DNA of 64,000 nucleotides from Arthrobotrys musiformis. Taxonomy: Eukaryota > Ascomycota > Orbiliomycetes > Orbiliales > Orbiliaceae. Position numbers and translations under genes: made by a program. The notes beneath the pieces are model-generated. The model was given only the letters and a program-made list of their open reading frames with translations. It was not told where the DNA came from and searched no databases. Below, piece after piece: positions 33,767-45,210 of the stretch; position 1 is the stretch's first letter; each line of letters opens with the position of its first letter. The DNA is taken from positions 806,001 to 870,000 of the forward strand of contig JAVHJL010000011.1 of assembly GCA_036971715.1 (NCBI GenBank), in the 5' to 3' direction.

Positions 33767-35433
33767 TATATTCTTCAAAAGATTCATATGATTCTATCCG
33801 GGTAATTTCACGAGGCTTTAAAAGACGGGGTTTGAGAGGGCATTCGAGGCCCGGTAGATTGGCGAGATATATATTCTTGGAGCGGTGAGTAGACCGCGAT
33901 CCTGATGCTGCGACCGTGATAGAGGAGGCGGAATCCCGACCTGCGGACGCTATATGATCCCCAAATAGAAATTACATCAGTACACCGAACGATATATCAT
34001 TAGATATAGCTCTGGAACATATCGACGAGGCCAGAAATCCTATCCGAAACGACAGCGCACCCCCCTATCACTTTCACTATACTCACCTCAAGACCCTTCC
34101 AACAACCGTTTGGCGTAGGTACTCGATACCTTTTCGTTAATTCTGGGGCGTTATAAAGTGCTTAACATCATTTTTTATGTATTATAATTATATCCAATCG
34201 AAGCGCAAAACAATGTTATGGGTAATTGACTGCATCACTTTGGTCCGCTTCTGCACAACGAGCCTCCCCATTCTATTACTTCTTCTTACCCTATCGATCA
34301 TATATTAGCAAAAAAGCAAGCTCGGCGGTGTTTGACTCTTTGGATTCGCGTTTCAAGAGAAAAAGGATTCCGCTCAGACCAAAATAGCCACCAAAGATCA
34401 ATCGATTGCATCGAGATTTTTCGGTTACACAAACCGCATTCCAGGATCCTGCGGGTGGGTTTGATTCATATCACCGTGCATGAGGCGATCATGCAGCCCC
34501 CGCCCAAAGCCTTGAGCTTTGCATTGCTACGTGGTAATTCGGGCACGATTGGGGCGTACCGTGCTTGTTGCAATTTACGCTGCAGGAATCGGACCTTTGA
34601 CGCCAACCCTTTGAGCTCTCTTGGACCGTTTGTCTTATAACAGGCAATGTATACGTAGTGCCTGCAGCCCGCGTGTAAGATATACGCGGGGTTCTTGAGC
34701 AAACCTTTGAAGCTCGCTTCGAAACATTCGAAACTTGTCGTCGTCTAGATCCTTATAGTAGGTTGGCTGATGTTAAGGCTGTGCCAGCGGTTATCAGTTT
34801 GCACCGTGGGGGTTCTGGTGTTTTTCTAGAAGGCTGATACTTTGCTAGCTTTGCAGGCTTTGTTCGCGTCTTCCGCCGTCGATATCGAGAGTTGAGTACC
34901 TGTCTCCCTTTGTCAGTAGGTTGATTCTAGACATCAGTAGCAGCTTCTCAGATTCAGATATTGTAGAATAGCCGCCCCCGAATCAATATATTGCGATATA
35001 CGTACCAAATCGATGACGTCTGGGGTTGGATTGGTGATGTCCCTAGTACTGTTATAAGGAGCTGCGGAACCGTTCCGAGAACAGGACTACTCCAAAGCTG
35101 CCCTAGACGTTGAATACTCCAGACGTGACGTTGACCACTCTCCCACTGTCTTCTTCAGTGCCTACTTCTAATCCTGCTCTGAGGACTTGGAAGTGCTCAT
35201 CACAAACAAACAGATATCACCATCCAGCAACCAGTCTTTCATCACCACCACCATCATCACCAATCTACCAAGCCTCACACCTGTGTCTTCAGGTAAAGAC
35301 TCTTATCAACCTTGAACTCTTTTCCCAATCTCTTCTTTCGAATCCCTTCTCTTTAGACCATCCTCTCCTCCTCTAGGTCCATTACCTTTGGGGGAGCTCT
35401 TCTACCCTTCTTTAACTTCCATCAATCATCAAA
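33767..35433. other. Intergenic plus 5' leader of the F-box-like gene
   Basis: No ORF with coding character until 35434. From about 35050 a TATAAG element is followed by a pyrimidine-rich leader that lacks any ATG up to 35434. A possible leader intron (donor GTAAAG at 35293, TTTAG acceptor at 35356) is weakly supported. Confidence 0.45.
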
Positions 35434-37330
35434 ATGTCAGCTCCAGAGGCCAAACCCACAATGGAGCAAGAACTCAAAGCCCCAGAGCATACCACTCCAA
35501 CGTTTGAGACCATGCCTCCAGAGATCAGGAACCAGATCTATGGATGTCTTCTCGATGGCAAGGTAGCCGATACATATGAGGATCTCAATGGTAAGGTCAA
35601 GCCTCGCTTCTACACGAACATCCTTCGCGTCAACAAGAAGACGTACCGAGAGGCCCATGGGATCCTCTATGCGGGCAACGGGCCCATCGTTACCGTTGCT
35701 TTGTACATGACTGGCGCCGAGGAGGCCCTCAAAAGAGGGTTGGTCTGTTTCTATGAGACCAGTTTTACCAGGTCCATCCGCGGCCGACAGCTTCACATTG
35801 TTGTCAAGCCATTGTTCTTGGGACCGAAGATGCGAGAACCATACGTTTTTGTTCTTGTTGGAATGGAGAATATCAAGGGTTTCTATCGCTTCTTGAAGCT
35901 CCTTAGTAAGTAGTCACCCATCAAATGTTAAACAGTGGCACAAACTTACTAGTGTATCACAAATAGACTGGGCTGATAATGATGGCCGTGGGATTACCTA
36001 CGAATTCAATTTTCAGCCATGCGGGAGTGTTTTGGAGCAGGCTCCAACTTCCTCCCAAGCCACACCACAGGTGGCTTCCAAGGTCCACAGAGATCTGGTC
36101 ATTTTGTTCATGGGACTCCGTGCCTCATGCCAGACCGTAACCACCAAAGGTCTTAACGACCGTAACGTCGAGGGGATATTCCTCTCAAAGCTCAACGACA
36201 AGATCATCTGGCTCTACGCCGAAACCTTGGAATTGTGGAATACTAGTTTCGAAATCTACAATGAAGGCAGTAAGCTTGTTAGACAAGGATCTCTCGATGC
36301 TGCTATCCGTACTTATGAGAACATCGTCGTCTGCTACACCAGCTCCGTTGAGAGTAATCCATTGCTCCAGAGCCCCGATGCTTCCCTCGAAGGCTCGTTC
36401 GTCTGTCGACTTGTTACCCTTATCACGGCCTGCCAGACCAGTCATGCCATCATTAATATCTTGGGTTCTTTCCATGATGGGTATAAAGGCCAGTTGAAAA
36501 AGAAGGCCACAATGGACACGCTCCGACGTTCTCTCCATGGAGCTGAAGGGATGGTCGCTGGTGTTGGAGGTGCCGTTGCTTTGATGATGATCCCCAAAAG
36601 GATCAATTCCGCCGTCTGGCAAATCATTGCTCTTCTCCGTACAATCTGTGGATGTATGGCTGAGAATATTGCGAATGCCTGGGGGTTCGCTGGCGACTTG
36701 GCCGATGAGAACGATGGTGAAAGGAAGGCTCTGTTGTATAAATACAGAGACAATGCTAGCACCATCGATTGGGACGCTCTTAGGGCTAGCGGTGGACACA
36801 ACGACGTCTGCTTCACAACACGCATTCGAGTAAGTGTATACCTCCATCCCCTCATATCATCTCATCTTCGTTCGTTTTTTGGATTCGTGTAATGGACGGG
36901 TAGTCTAACATGCAGACAGTTGGCCAAGAAATATCTCGATGCTCTCCCACTCCCTCTCATTCCGTATGACGATAATAAGCCGTTCCTCAGTACAAGTGCT
37001 ATAAACGAACGCTCAGTCCTGAAGAGGCTCGGATACACTGGCCCACTTTACCGCCGTGAGATCAGGCCCATGATCTCCAGAGGCACAGACCCCAAGACGG
37101 GAGAATGTATCACGATCAACGACAAAGTTGATGAAGCCCGCTGCAAGAGGGTTTTGGACAGGATCGATGAAGAGTCCGCCAAACACAAGAAGAATTACCA
37201 GTTTTCCGTCTGGATTACCCCAGAAGACTTTTTCTTCAAAGGCACAAGTGGATACTTCCGAGATCTAGGTATTCCAACCAGGGAAATTGCACAGGAACTC
37301 CCCTTCGAGAACGTTCGTCTCCCATTTTGA
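35434..37330 (+). CDS. F-box-like fungal protein with helical repeat region
   Basis: Exons 35434-35905, 35967-36829 and 36920-37330 encode 581 residues. Joints are FLKLL/NWADNDGRG (61-bp intron) and CFTTRIR/LAKKYLDALPL (90-bp intron). Near the N-terminus FETMPPEIRNQIYGCLL (about residues 24-40) followed by ILRVNKKTYREAHGILY is the pattern of many fungal F-box-like proteins, which can recruit substrates to SCF ligases through Skp1. Residues about 250-420 are helical, with a TPR-like stretch (EGSKLVRQGSLDAAIRTYENI). The C-terminal 130 residues (RVLDRIDEESAKHKKNYQFS; ITPEDFFFKGTSGYFRDLG) are conserved-looking but unnamed. No membrane segment. The start is the first ATG after a leader without ATGs. 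Function beyond the F-box-like similarity is not known. Confidence 0.86.
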
Positions 37331-38143
37331 ATTTTCTTTTTCTCTCCTTTGTCTACGACTATAGCTGATTTTCTTTTCTCTCTCTTTTAACTCGTTTGGC
37401 CTAAAGCCGCGTATGTATCAAGCTATCTGGGGATACCGGTAGGCCCGTTTTTTTATGTCTCCGACATATCCATTTTTCCTTGTTCCCGTATCTTTTCCTA
37501 CGCTTGGGATTCGGCGGCGTTTGGCGTTAAAGATAAAACTGGGGATTTCATTCACGGGAGTCTTTCTACTCTTTAGCACCTTTTTCCTTTTTCATTAAAA
37601 AAAAAAAAAAAATCATGTATTCTACATGCACGAAGACCAAAAATCAGGTCTCAACAATGCGAACTGACTTTATCGCCCCGCGTTCCGGGCAAAAATTCAA
37701 GATGTCCCCGTGTTGTTGGTGTGGTGTTTTATAATATAATTCCGTGAAGAGTTTCTGGGTTCTTGAGGAATGCGCTAGAGGCGAGACCCGAGAGTTAGTG
37801 AGCTGACTATTCGTCATCGGACACGCCTCTTGTTTCTCATGGTGGAGTTTAGTTTGGAATGCTTTTTGAACGTCGAGAGCTCGGGAGGTTTTGTGGCGTG
37901 ATGGGGTATTTGCCTCAGTGTGGGTTTAAATTTCGCGACTGGAATTCGGAGGTCGGCGAGATCGAGGGCGTTTTGGCATTCTCGAGATCTCGGAGAACGG
38001 CGGTCAATTGAATTGATAGAGGGGCATAGGCATATGCGCACGTATATTTGAATTTTGAATAGAATGGCTTTTTTCTTGCGATTTCAGTGTGACATGGTTG
38101 TCACTGGTACAATAGTCTAGTACCTTGGGGAGTAACAATATTC

Positions 38144-38184
38144 TATAATATATTGTTGCAACGGCCTCGATACAACATATTATA
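38144..38184. repeat. Imperfect inverted repeat (TATAATAT.. / ..ATATTATA)
   Basis: Arms TATAATATATTGTTG and CAACATATTATA flank about 14 bp, with one or two unpaired bases. Confidence 0.6.
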
Positions 38185-38282
38185 ATACTAACGAGCTAGT
38201 GTCGAGACTGGTCAGTTCTGATCGTTAAAAATTAATGGATCAGCGAGTAAGAGGGCCCCAAGGGTCGTTTACTTAGGTAGGC

Positions 38283-38302
38283 TAGCTAGTGTAAACTAGC
38301 TA
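38283..38302. repeat. Perfect 8-bp inverted repeat TAGCTAGT-GTAA-ACTAGCTA
   Basis: Two perfect 8-bp arms separated by four bases. Confidence 0.85.
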
Positions 38303-38941
38303 ATTTAGTTCCATGAAGTATAGGTTCACCAAAACAACCCCATTTGTCTGAATTAATCCTATAATATCTATTACACTTATCCAGCCTTGAATAGAATAAT
38401 TAATATTCTTTTTTTATATATAAAAAGAAATTTGGCGATTGCATGGTTAGCTTCTGAAAGGAAGTTGAGGTCTTGCCTGCGCATAATATATGCGCGTACG
38501 AAAATACGTTGACTATGATCATGATGAGGATATTCCAACAATCGCATTTGAAAGGGATTTAGTTCAAGTGCTAGGTGAGGCTATGATCGAATGAGACCAT
38601 CCAAATGCACAATAAAGCTCGAGAGCGCACTCTATGTCGAGCGAGGACTTGCAATGGGTGCTAGCTATTTACTTCCATCACGGCGTAGTTTTGCGCATAT
38701 GGTTTAAGATCTTAAGATACGATCTCAATTTAGAAATCTAGAGTACATGTGCGTATCGGAATCTGTGATACAACAAGACGTCTAAATCGCATCGCTTCCT
38801 GATAAATCAGACTTTCACTTCTCTATTCCTTTCCAGCCTTCTATTCCTTTCTAGATCTCTTCTCCAGCGCCTTCGTCACAACTCTCCTACTCCTCCTTCA
38901 AACCATCAACTTATCTCGTGTCTTAGTTTAGGGGCGAGTAT

Positions 38942-39228
38942 TTAGGATTTCCCCATGATTTTCTATTGTGTTAAGCAACCATTAGCACTCATCCATCAAG
39001 AGGTTTTTGAAGAACAAACGGTATTGCGGTGAAACATACCTTTTCGGAGCCTTTGCAAGGACATTTGCAAATGCATTCATCCTTCTTGTTGATCGTGATA
39101 TTGAATTTCTCACAATCCTCGGATTTACAGTGCGTCCGGCAGTTCACGGCAGCGGAGGGTGGGCATCCCGCCTCGACTGTGGCGAGGAGGAGCAAGAACC
39201 CAAGGAATTGCCACGTAAAAGCCTTCAT
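38942..39228 (-). CDS. Small secreted cysteine-rich peptide
   Basis: Exon 1 is 39040-39228 (63 codons) and exon 2 is 38942-38962 (KIMGKS plus stop), giving 69 residues. The 77-bp intron has GTATGT, GCTAAT and ATAG signals. Without splicing the frame would end after 16 other residues (79 in total). The signal peptide has the core LGFLLLLATVEA, with a likely cut after A20. The mature peptide of about 49 residues has eight cysteines at 22, 30, 34, 39, 52, 54, 56 and 58. The C30-x3-C34 and C52-x-C54 spacings resemble the CS-alpha-beta defensin scaffold, although the loop between C39 and C52 is unusual. One N-glycosylation sequon is at N43. A TATATATA element lies about 42 bp upstream. An effector, antimicrobial or surface peptide are all possible; the family is not recognised. 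Confidence 0.72.
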
Positions 39229-39269
39229 GGTGGAGTATGTATATCTTGGTAAGAGGACTGTGGATTGAG

Positions 39270-39277
39270 TATATATA
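39270..39277 (-). promoter_or_regulatory. TATA box of the cysteine-rich peptide gene
   Basis: TATATATA located 42-49 bp upstream of the minus-strand ATG. Confidence 0.55.
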
Positions 39278-42200
39278 GCGGGATGTAAAGGATAGTAATG
39301 CGTATATATTTGAAGGTGGATCTCGTGGAGGAGGGTAAAGGAGCGTATCTCGATCTTCGAAGTGTATATCGATATCGAATAGAAAAGTGTTCTTGGACAG
39401 GATTTCGGCCGCCTTTTATGTTCCGGATCTCGAACGGTTTTCTACGTTATAGCAGAGAATCCTTTTAAGGCAATCACTCATGTTACTAGATTAGCATGAT
39501 TAGATCGTAGGATTAACGTATCTACTAAAGCTGCCCAAAACGGTGCACAGCTATGCATACGTACGAAATGGATTCATGTTCCTCTTACCCTTTTCTATCT
39601 CTTCGGGAGAGAACAAATCCATCGCTATCGTCAGATAGCAGGATTCATTTCAAGATTGGAATGCCGAGCCTAGAGATAACGAAGATAAATATACTCATAA
39701 CGTCGGAAACATAGATCTACGTAGTTACGTGGAGCCGTGGCATGGCCTCTTTGGAACATCAAAGCTTGTATCGGCCGACGGCAACTAGACCCCGCATCGA
39801 CAGTTACACAAGACCACCCGCGTGTTTTAAGGCAAGCGGCGAGCGTTTAAATTATAATAACTAACTCGGGATGAAGGCCCCAAATTAAGGCAGGATCTTC
39901 GGCTGGAGACCTCGATACACGGTACTGGGAGGAAGTATAGGAAGCATCGGGTCTCGGTGTGCATACGAGGCTCGAAAGAGGGACCACTTAAAACGGCCTG
40001 GTAAAACGGTCTGGCTTACATACACAGCAGTTGATTCCACTAGCTAACCTTTGTAGCTATAGTTGTGCCTGCGTGGGCTCGCTTCGAGCCATGTAGTCTG
40101 GGGGGTCAGCTGGAGCCGATTCGGATGGAGTTAGCAAGAAGAGCTAATAGATCTCGCTATAGGAAATCTGATTCTATTTCACTTGATATGAACCTGCGCA
40201 GGAAGGCGAACCTGTGAACTCGGGAATACCCTCTATAGCTGAAGCGGCCGCAGAGAGTGTGGATGTTAGTGCCAAGACACGTAGCTTAAGTACGCAAGCG
40301 AGAACTCGGCTTCGGGTGTCCAATCTACAAATGGCTTGTTATCAACGTAATAGATCTTGCTTGCATGGATTTTCTGATTGTAGTCTGGGGGGCCGCGTCG
40401 TCTGATTGAGTTATGCATGGAGTCGAATGAAGTTACGACCATGGTATAGGATTCAAGGCTAGGTATGAAGTCAGTTAGACACGGTTGTACAGACCCCGAG
40501 CCGTCCCTGGCCTGGTTTGTTTGCTGGAGCCGAGGGCGATCATCACGTAGAATAAAACGAAACCGTGTCCCAATGGTTACACAAGGAGTGTAAAAAGCTG
40601 CCGGAGAGAAACGGTGGAGGTTGGGCTGGTTGGCTGGTTCGAATTGCAAGCGCTAAGCTGGTGATTTGGAGGGGTTTGCAGAATGAAGTTTATGATCTAC
40701 TTGGAAGCTATATGTATAGCCGAATTTGAAATGTTAGATCATGAAGCTCTCGAGCCAGACATTAAAACCGCCAGCATAGCAGTCGCCTCGACACTAACTA
40801 CTACACACAATAGTATCGATTCGCTAATGCCCCACAGCGGTATACGGCCAGGACGGACCGCTGCTCGCCCATCCATGGCCCAATTGTAAGAAGGCAGCCT
40901 AGACGTTTGTGGTGGCTATGTCATAGCTATATGGCGCAAAACTACGATCAATAATATACCATATTTAGAGAAGAAAGCTATAATGTTGACGCCAAGATAT
41001 CGTGGGTTTTTAGTGAGCGGATGCCTCTTGGACCGGTCTCATTCTATTCCAGAAGGTCTTTCAACATCGTGTTTGTAAGTATCATATCCCGATCATTGGA
41101 TTGTGGTGTTGGATGCATGTATCGATACCAGGATTGATTGGATCCAATGAAAGATCAGCCCCGACGCTTCAACGGTTTCGCCAGCCTCGCCAAAGGATTC
41201 GATCTTAAGTCTCTCGCGGCATGGCTTCTTAGACTTCGACCCCACCGAAATGAGCTACCTCGACATCCTTTGAAGTAGATTGCCCAAGAGGTTCCCAACG
41301 TAAATATTCAACTTTCTTTCCATAAACATTCACAACGAACATTGTTGGTTCCAAGAACTCTTTTGTTTTTCTTATACAACCTTGGCCAGGCCTTGAGTCT
41401 GGCCAGCTGAAGCAGATCGATGCCATTCGGAATTCGGCAAACGCTCACAGCAATTGCCCGAGTCAGCGGCTGGCATTTTTTTTGGTCGTTTCGGATAGAT
41501 ACTTTTTTTCTCTCCCTTGTTTGACTCGGATCTTTCCGGATAAAGATTCGAGAGAAGATCAGTCGGGTCTTGGCATACGAACTTGTTCTCCTTCTCCTGC
41601 GGACAGGGGAGTACGAATCCTCGTGGGGCGCTTTGGCTGGCGTGACGCTTTGAATAGAAACTTGAGGAAATCCGGGGAGTTTTTGTTCTCTTGAAGGAGA
41701 GGCTGTGATGTTAATTAACGATAACCGCCCATATGGCCATGCTAGTTAGAGCTAGCAGGTAACCAACGATCAAAATGAAATTGGGGAGCCCAAGTTGTTA
41801 TTTCTAGAGGGAGCATGTTAGCCTGCTTCCGGTCGAGAAGCGCCTCATCTAATCCCATCCGGACGGGTAAAACTCACTTGATGCTTGGGCCTTTGTACTG
41901 TGCTGTGCTACATTCCGGTGATGGTCTGAATCAAGGCCCCGCCGTGGCCTGTTGTTTGTCACTCCACCTGCTTGTCAGTGACCTCCCAAAAGGAGCATCG
42001 TTTAGCTTGCTTGCCGGTCTGCAGATGGATGGACGAGGTTTTGCGTCAACTTAACGGTTAGCTGGCGTGCGTGTGTCACGGGGGCGCATTAGGTAGTTCG
42101 AGCGAAGTTGACTGTGGAGTTCCGAATTTATTGCTGGCCCGCTGCCCTTTCAAAATCGGCCCCTCATCACCACCATCAACCACCATCAACCACCAACCAC

Positions 42201-42943
42201 CAACCATCAACCACCTCCATCGTACCCATCTCCAACATTCCTGCTTGGTCATCACGACTATTCTCTCAGCTACCACTTCATCACCACTAGCTAGCCACTC
42301 GTCTCTCTCATATCCTTTCCCCGCAAAGGAGCTCGACTGTTGTATTTAAACGTCCCTTTTTCGCTGTACTCTCGAATACAGGGATCAAGAAATACCGCTC
42401 CTCACATGCGTATGTGCATGAGATAGTACACGCATGTACCTGTTGTGGCCCAGAGCCCAGATCTACTCAGCCAGCCAGCCGATAACACTGTAGTGGCAGC
42501 AACGGCGACAGCGACAGCTTTCTTCTTTGTCCCCCCGCGGCAAAAAGGCCACTACTGAAGTGCAACTGTGAAGTGCAACTGTAATAGTGCTCGTCCGACA
42601 CAACTACGAACTCACCACCGGCCACCGACTTCATTGCCGCATTTTGCTTCAACTCGGCTTCGAAATTCACGTGGTGGCATAGTACCAGCTCTCGTGCTCT
42701 ACAAACATATACTCTACTTAGGTAGCTAGTACTCGACTCTGTCCATGAAAGGTTTGTTCACTGCCAATCCTGCCGTTGCCTTTAAACAACCGCAATTTCG
42801 CTTCATTTCCACGCCCAGCCCGACCCACGATATCTTACGCAGGCTCTCCAGGGCCCCTTCCCCATAGAAACCTCTTTCTAAGCCTCATTCTTTCTCTCTC
42901 CCGTTCTCTTTCTCTTTCTCTTTAAAACTCTCGACTTCAAACA
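39278..42943. other. 3.7-kb gene-free region
   Basis: Only random-looking short ORFs. A 14-bp direct repeat (GTAGTCTGGGGGG) occurs near 40092 and 40380. CCACCATCAA-type repeats occur at 42165-42215, and a pyrimidine-rich initiator zone at 42885-42935 probably belongs to the RING gene leader. Confidence 0.45.
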
Positions 42944-43027
42944 ATGAGCCTTATTCGCTGCCTTGCCCCACAGAAGCACGAAGCTGGCCTCTCGTACTTC
43001 TATTTTTATCATTTTGTTTGTCGTTAA
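42944..43027 (+). CDS. Upstream ORF (27 codons) in the leader of the RING gene
   Basis: ATG in AACAATGAG context directly after a pyrimidine-rich initiator zone, ending at TAA 43025-43027, which is 231 bp before the main start. It would be translated first by scanning ribosomes unless removed by a leader intron. No conservation can be judged from one sequence. Confidence 0.4.
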   Translation: MSLIRCLAPQKHEAGLSYFYFYHFVCR

Positions 43028-43258
43028 GGTGGTCAATTGCTAATCCGAGATATTTTATATCTGTCGTCTTCCGCAGGAGAGGAAGTGTGAGCAGGATATC
43101 TTGCAAACCACATAGGAAACGTTGACCAAGATCTTCATTCGTCATCGGTGTTCGAACACGCTTTTTTTTTTGAATTCTGGAAATTCGAAGAGTTGAAAGC
43201 CTACAAAAAAAAATAATTAGGAAAGTGGAGGAGGGCATCTGCCGTCTTGAATCCGACG

Positions 43259-45210
43259 ATGCCATTCCCTCTCCTTAAACTCCTCTTCCTCCTGGTCTCC
43301 CTCGCCGTTCTTCTACTCGTCCTCCTCTATGTCTCGTTATCTGTGAATTTCCCACTATCGGCGAGCCCTTCGTTTTTCCCCACTTCGGCAATAATATCCC
43401 TAGCAGAGGATAACTCGACTTTTTTCCTATCAAAACCGGCGGCATTTGGACCGCTGCTGCCGAAGAAGGGACTCACCGGAGAGCTTCTTGTTTTGCCAGA
43501 CTCGGAACTAGCGTGTGACGATGCATCTCGGGATGGATTTACATGGAGAGATGAGAAGGATATACTGATTGGGAAGGAGATCGATGCGAAGACAGACGAC
43601 CACATTGGCGTTAAGCGTGTCAAAGTTCATGCCGATCTTGAGACGCTACAGGAGAGCGCTGAGATCAGTGGCAAGATAGTGCTAGTTGTAAGGGGAGGCT
43701 GTGGATTCTATGATAAGGTGCTATGGAGTCAGAGGAGGGGAGCAATAGCTGTTATTGTGGGTGACAATGAAGCTCATCGGCCTCTGTTGACCATGTATGC
43801 CAAAGGTAAGTTTATATATTTCAACTATTGATTTATGAGCTACGGAGCTAACAATATACGATAGGGGATACATCCAATATCTCTATCCCTGCGATATTCA
43901 CATCATATACCACAGCTCATCTTCTTACATCCCTGCTGCCAAAACACCCACCAATGACATCAAGCAGCAGCAGCTCCTATAGAGAACGACCTGCGTATTC
44001 TCCAGTATCTACACCAAGGCCAGATCGGGGAGGACTGTCATCCTACTTCAGCAAATACAAGTCGGACGACCGGTCGTCTCGGGATGATTACTCTCCGTAC
44101 TCGGTGGAGCCAACAGATCCGGCCATTGAAAGCCCAGAGCTCGATGACGTCGAACAAATTTATGACGAAATTACTCCACCCCGAAAACCCGACAGTAGTG
44201 ATAACACCCCTCTCGGGCCACATGACGAGCAAGGTAATAGTGTAACCGATGGATCTGTGGCCTTGGAAGGGTTCGGCTGGCTTGGACAAGGCGACGGCGA
44301 ACCCGGTGGAAAACCAGATAAGCCAGATATGTCACATGGGCTATGGATCACGTTGACGCCGACGAGACTCAGTAGCTCTCCGTTTGTCGACACATTGCTT
44401 GTGCTTGTCGTTAGTCCTGTGATCACCCTAACAGTTGTTTACACGATGCTGTTACTGCGGTCTAGGTACAGGCGACGAAGATGGAGGGCACCGAAGAGTC
44501 TCGTTGATCAACTTCCTGTGCATACATACCAGCCACCATCGGATCCACCATCTCCATCCGCACCTCAGAATATTCCCTCTTCACCGGAAATGAATAAACC
44601 ACAGCACAGCGAAAAACTCACGCCTGGATCGCTAGTAGTTTCATCATTCCCGGATACAAACCAAGCTTCTTCCGCCTCAAGTTCACACTTTCCACAACTT
44701 TCTCGCGTTTCTTCGGCCCCACCACCGACTACTGCTGGCTCTCCATCCGCAAAGCAAAAATCAAAGTCCCCGTATTCACGACGGAATATGCGAATCCTGC
44801 CTGGGTTCAAATACTTCCCACCATCGCCTGAGTGTGTCGTGTGCCTAGAGGAATACGTAGAAGGCGTAAGCCAGGTGATGAGACTGCCGTGTGGCCATGA
44901 ATTCCACGTAAACTGCATCACACCCTGGTTGACGACACGGAGACGGACCTGCCCGGTTTGCAAATGTGACGTGGTGAAGGCTCTAGGTGGCGGAAACGGG
45001 TATAGCACTACCAATGGCGGTGACGAGGAAAACCAAGCGGACGCTAGTGATAGGCCGATTGGTGCGGTTGAAGGGAGAGGGGGTAGAGGAGCGGATATTT
45101 GGTGGAGAACGCTGCTGAGGGCCATTGGGGTGGATGTTAATAGGCCGGACGGCGATGTCGGCGAGACTACGCCGCTCATTCACGATGAGGACGAGAGGAG
45201 GAGGGATTGA
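43259..45210 (+). CDS. PA-TM-RING-H2 E3 ubiquitin ligase
   Basis: Exons 43259-43805 and 43865-45210 encode 630 residues. The 59-bp intron joins MYAKG/DTSNISIPAIF in phase 1. An N-terminal hydrophobic segment (residues about 4-28) acts as signal or anchor. A protease-associated (PA) lumenal domain spans about 60-220, with GKIVLVVRGGCGFYDKV and GAIAVIVGDN. A second TM helix (about 360-385, FVDTLLVLVVSPVITLTVVY) is followed by RSRYRRRR. A complete C3H2C3 RING lies at about 504-545: C-x2-C, then C-G-H-x2-H-x2-C, then C-P-V-C. Proteins of this layout ubiquitinate cargo in endosomal or vacuolar membranes (RNF13/GRAIL type). The linkers are Ser/Pro-rich with PPxY-like tyrosines. The start is the first ATG; four in-frame codons upstream lack one. 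Confidence 0.93.

Larger units (their letters stand above)
37331..38941. other. AT-rich gene-free region with inverted repeats
   Basis: Contains the 3' UTR of the preceding gene (A run near 37598-37612). Two stem-loop-capable inverted repeats lie at 38144-38184 and 38283-38302. No ORF or RNA gene was recognised. Confidence 0.5.

Noticed and set aside
40266..40649. 127-codon minus-strand ORF
   Set aside because: Random-looking composition, no recognised motif, no clear ATG start or promoter.
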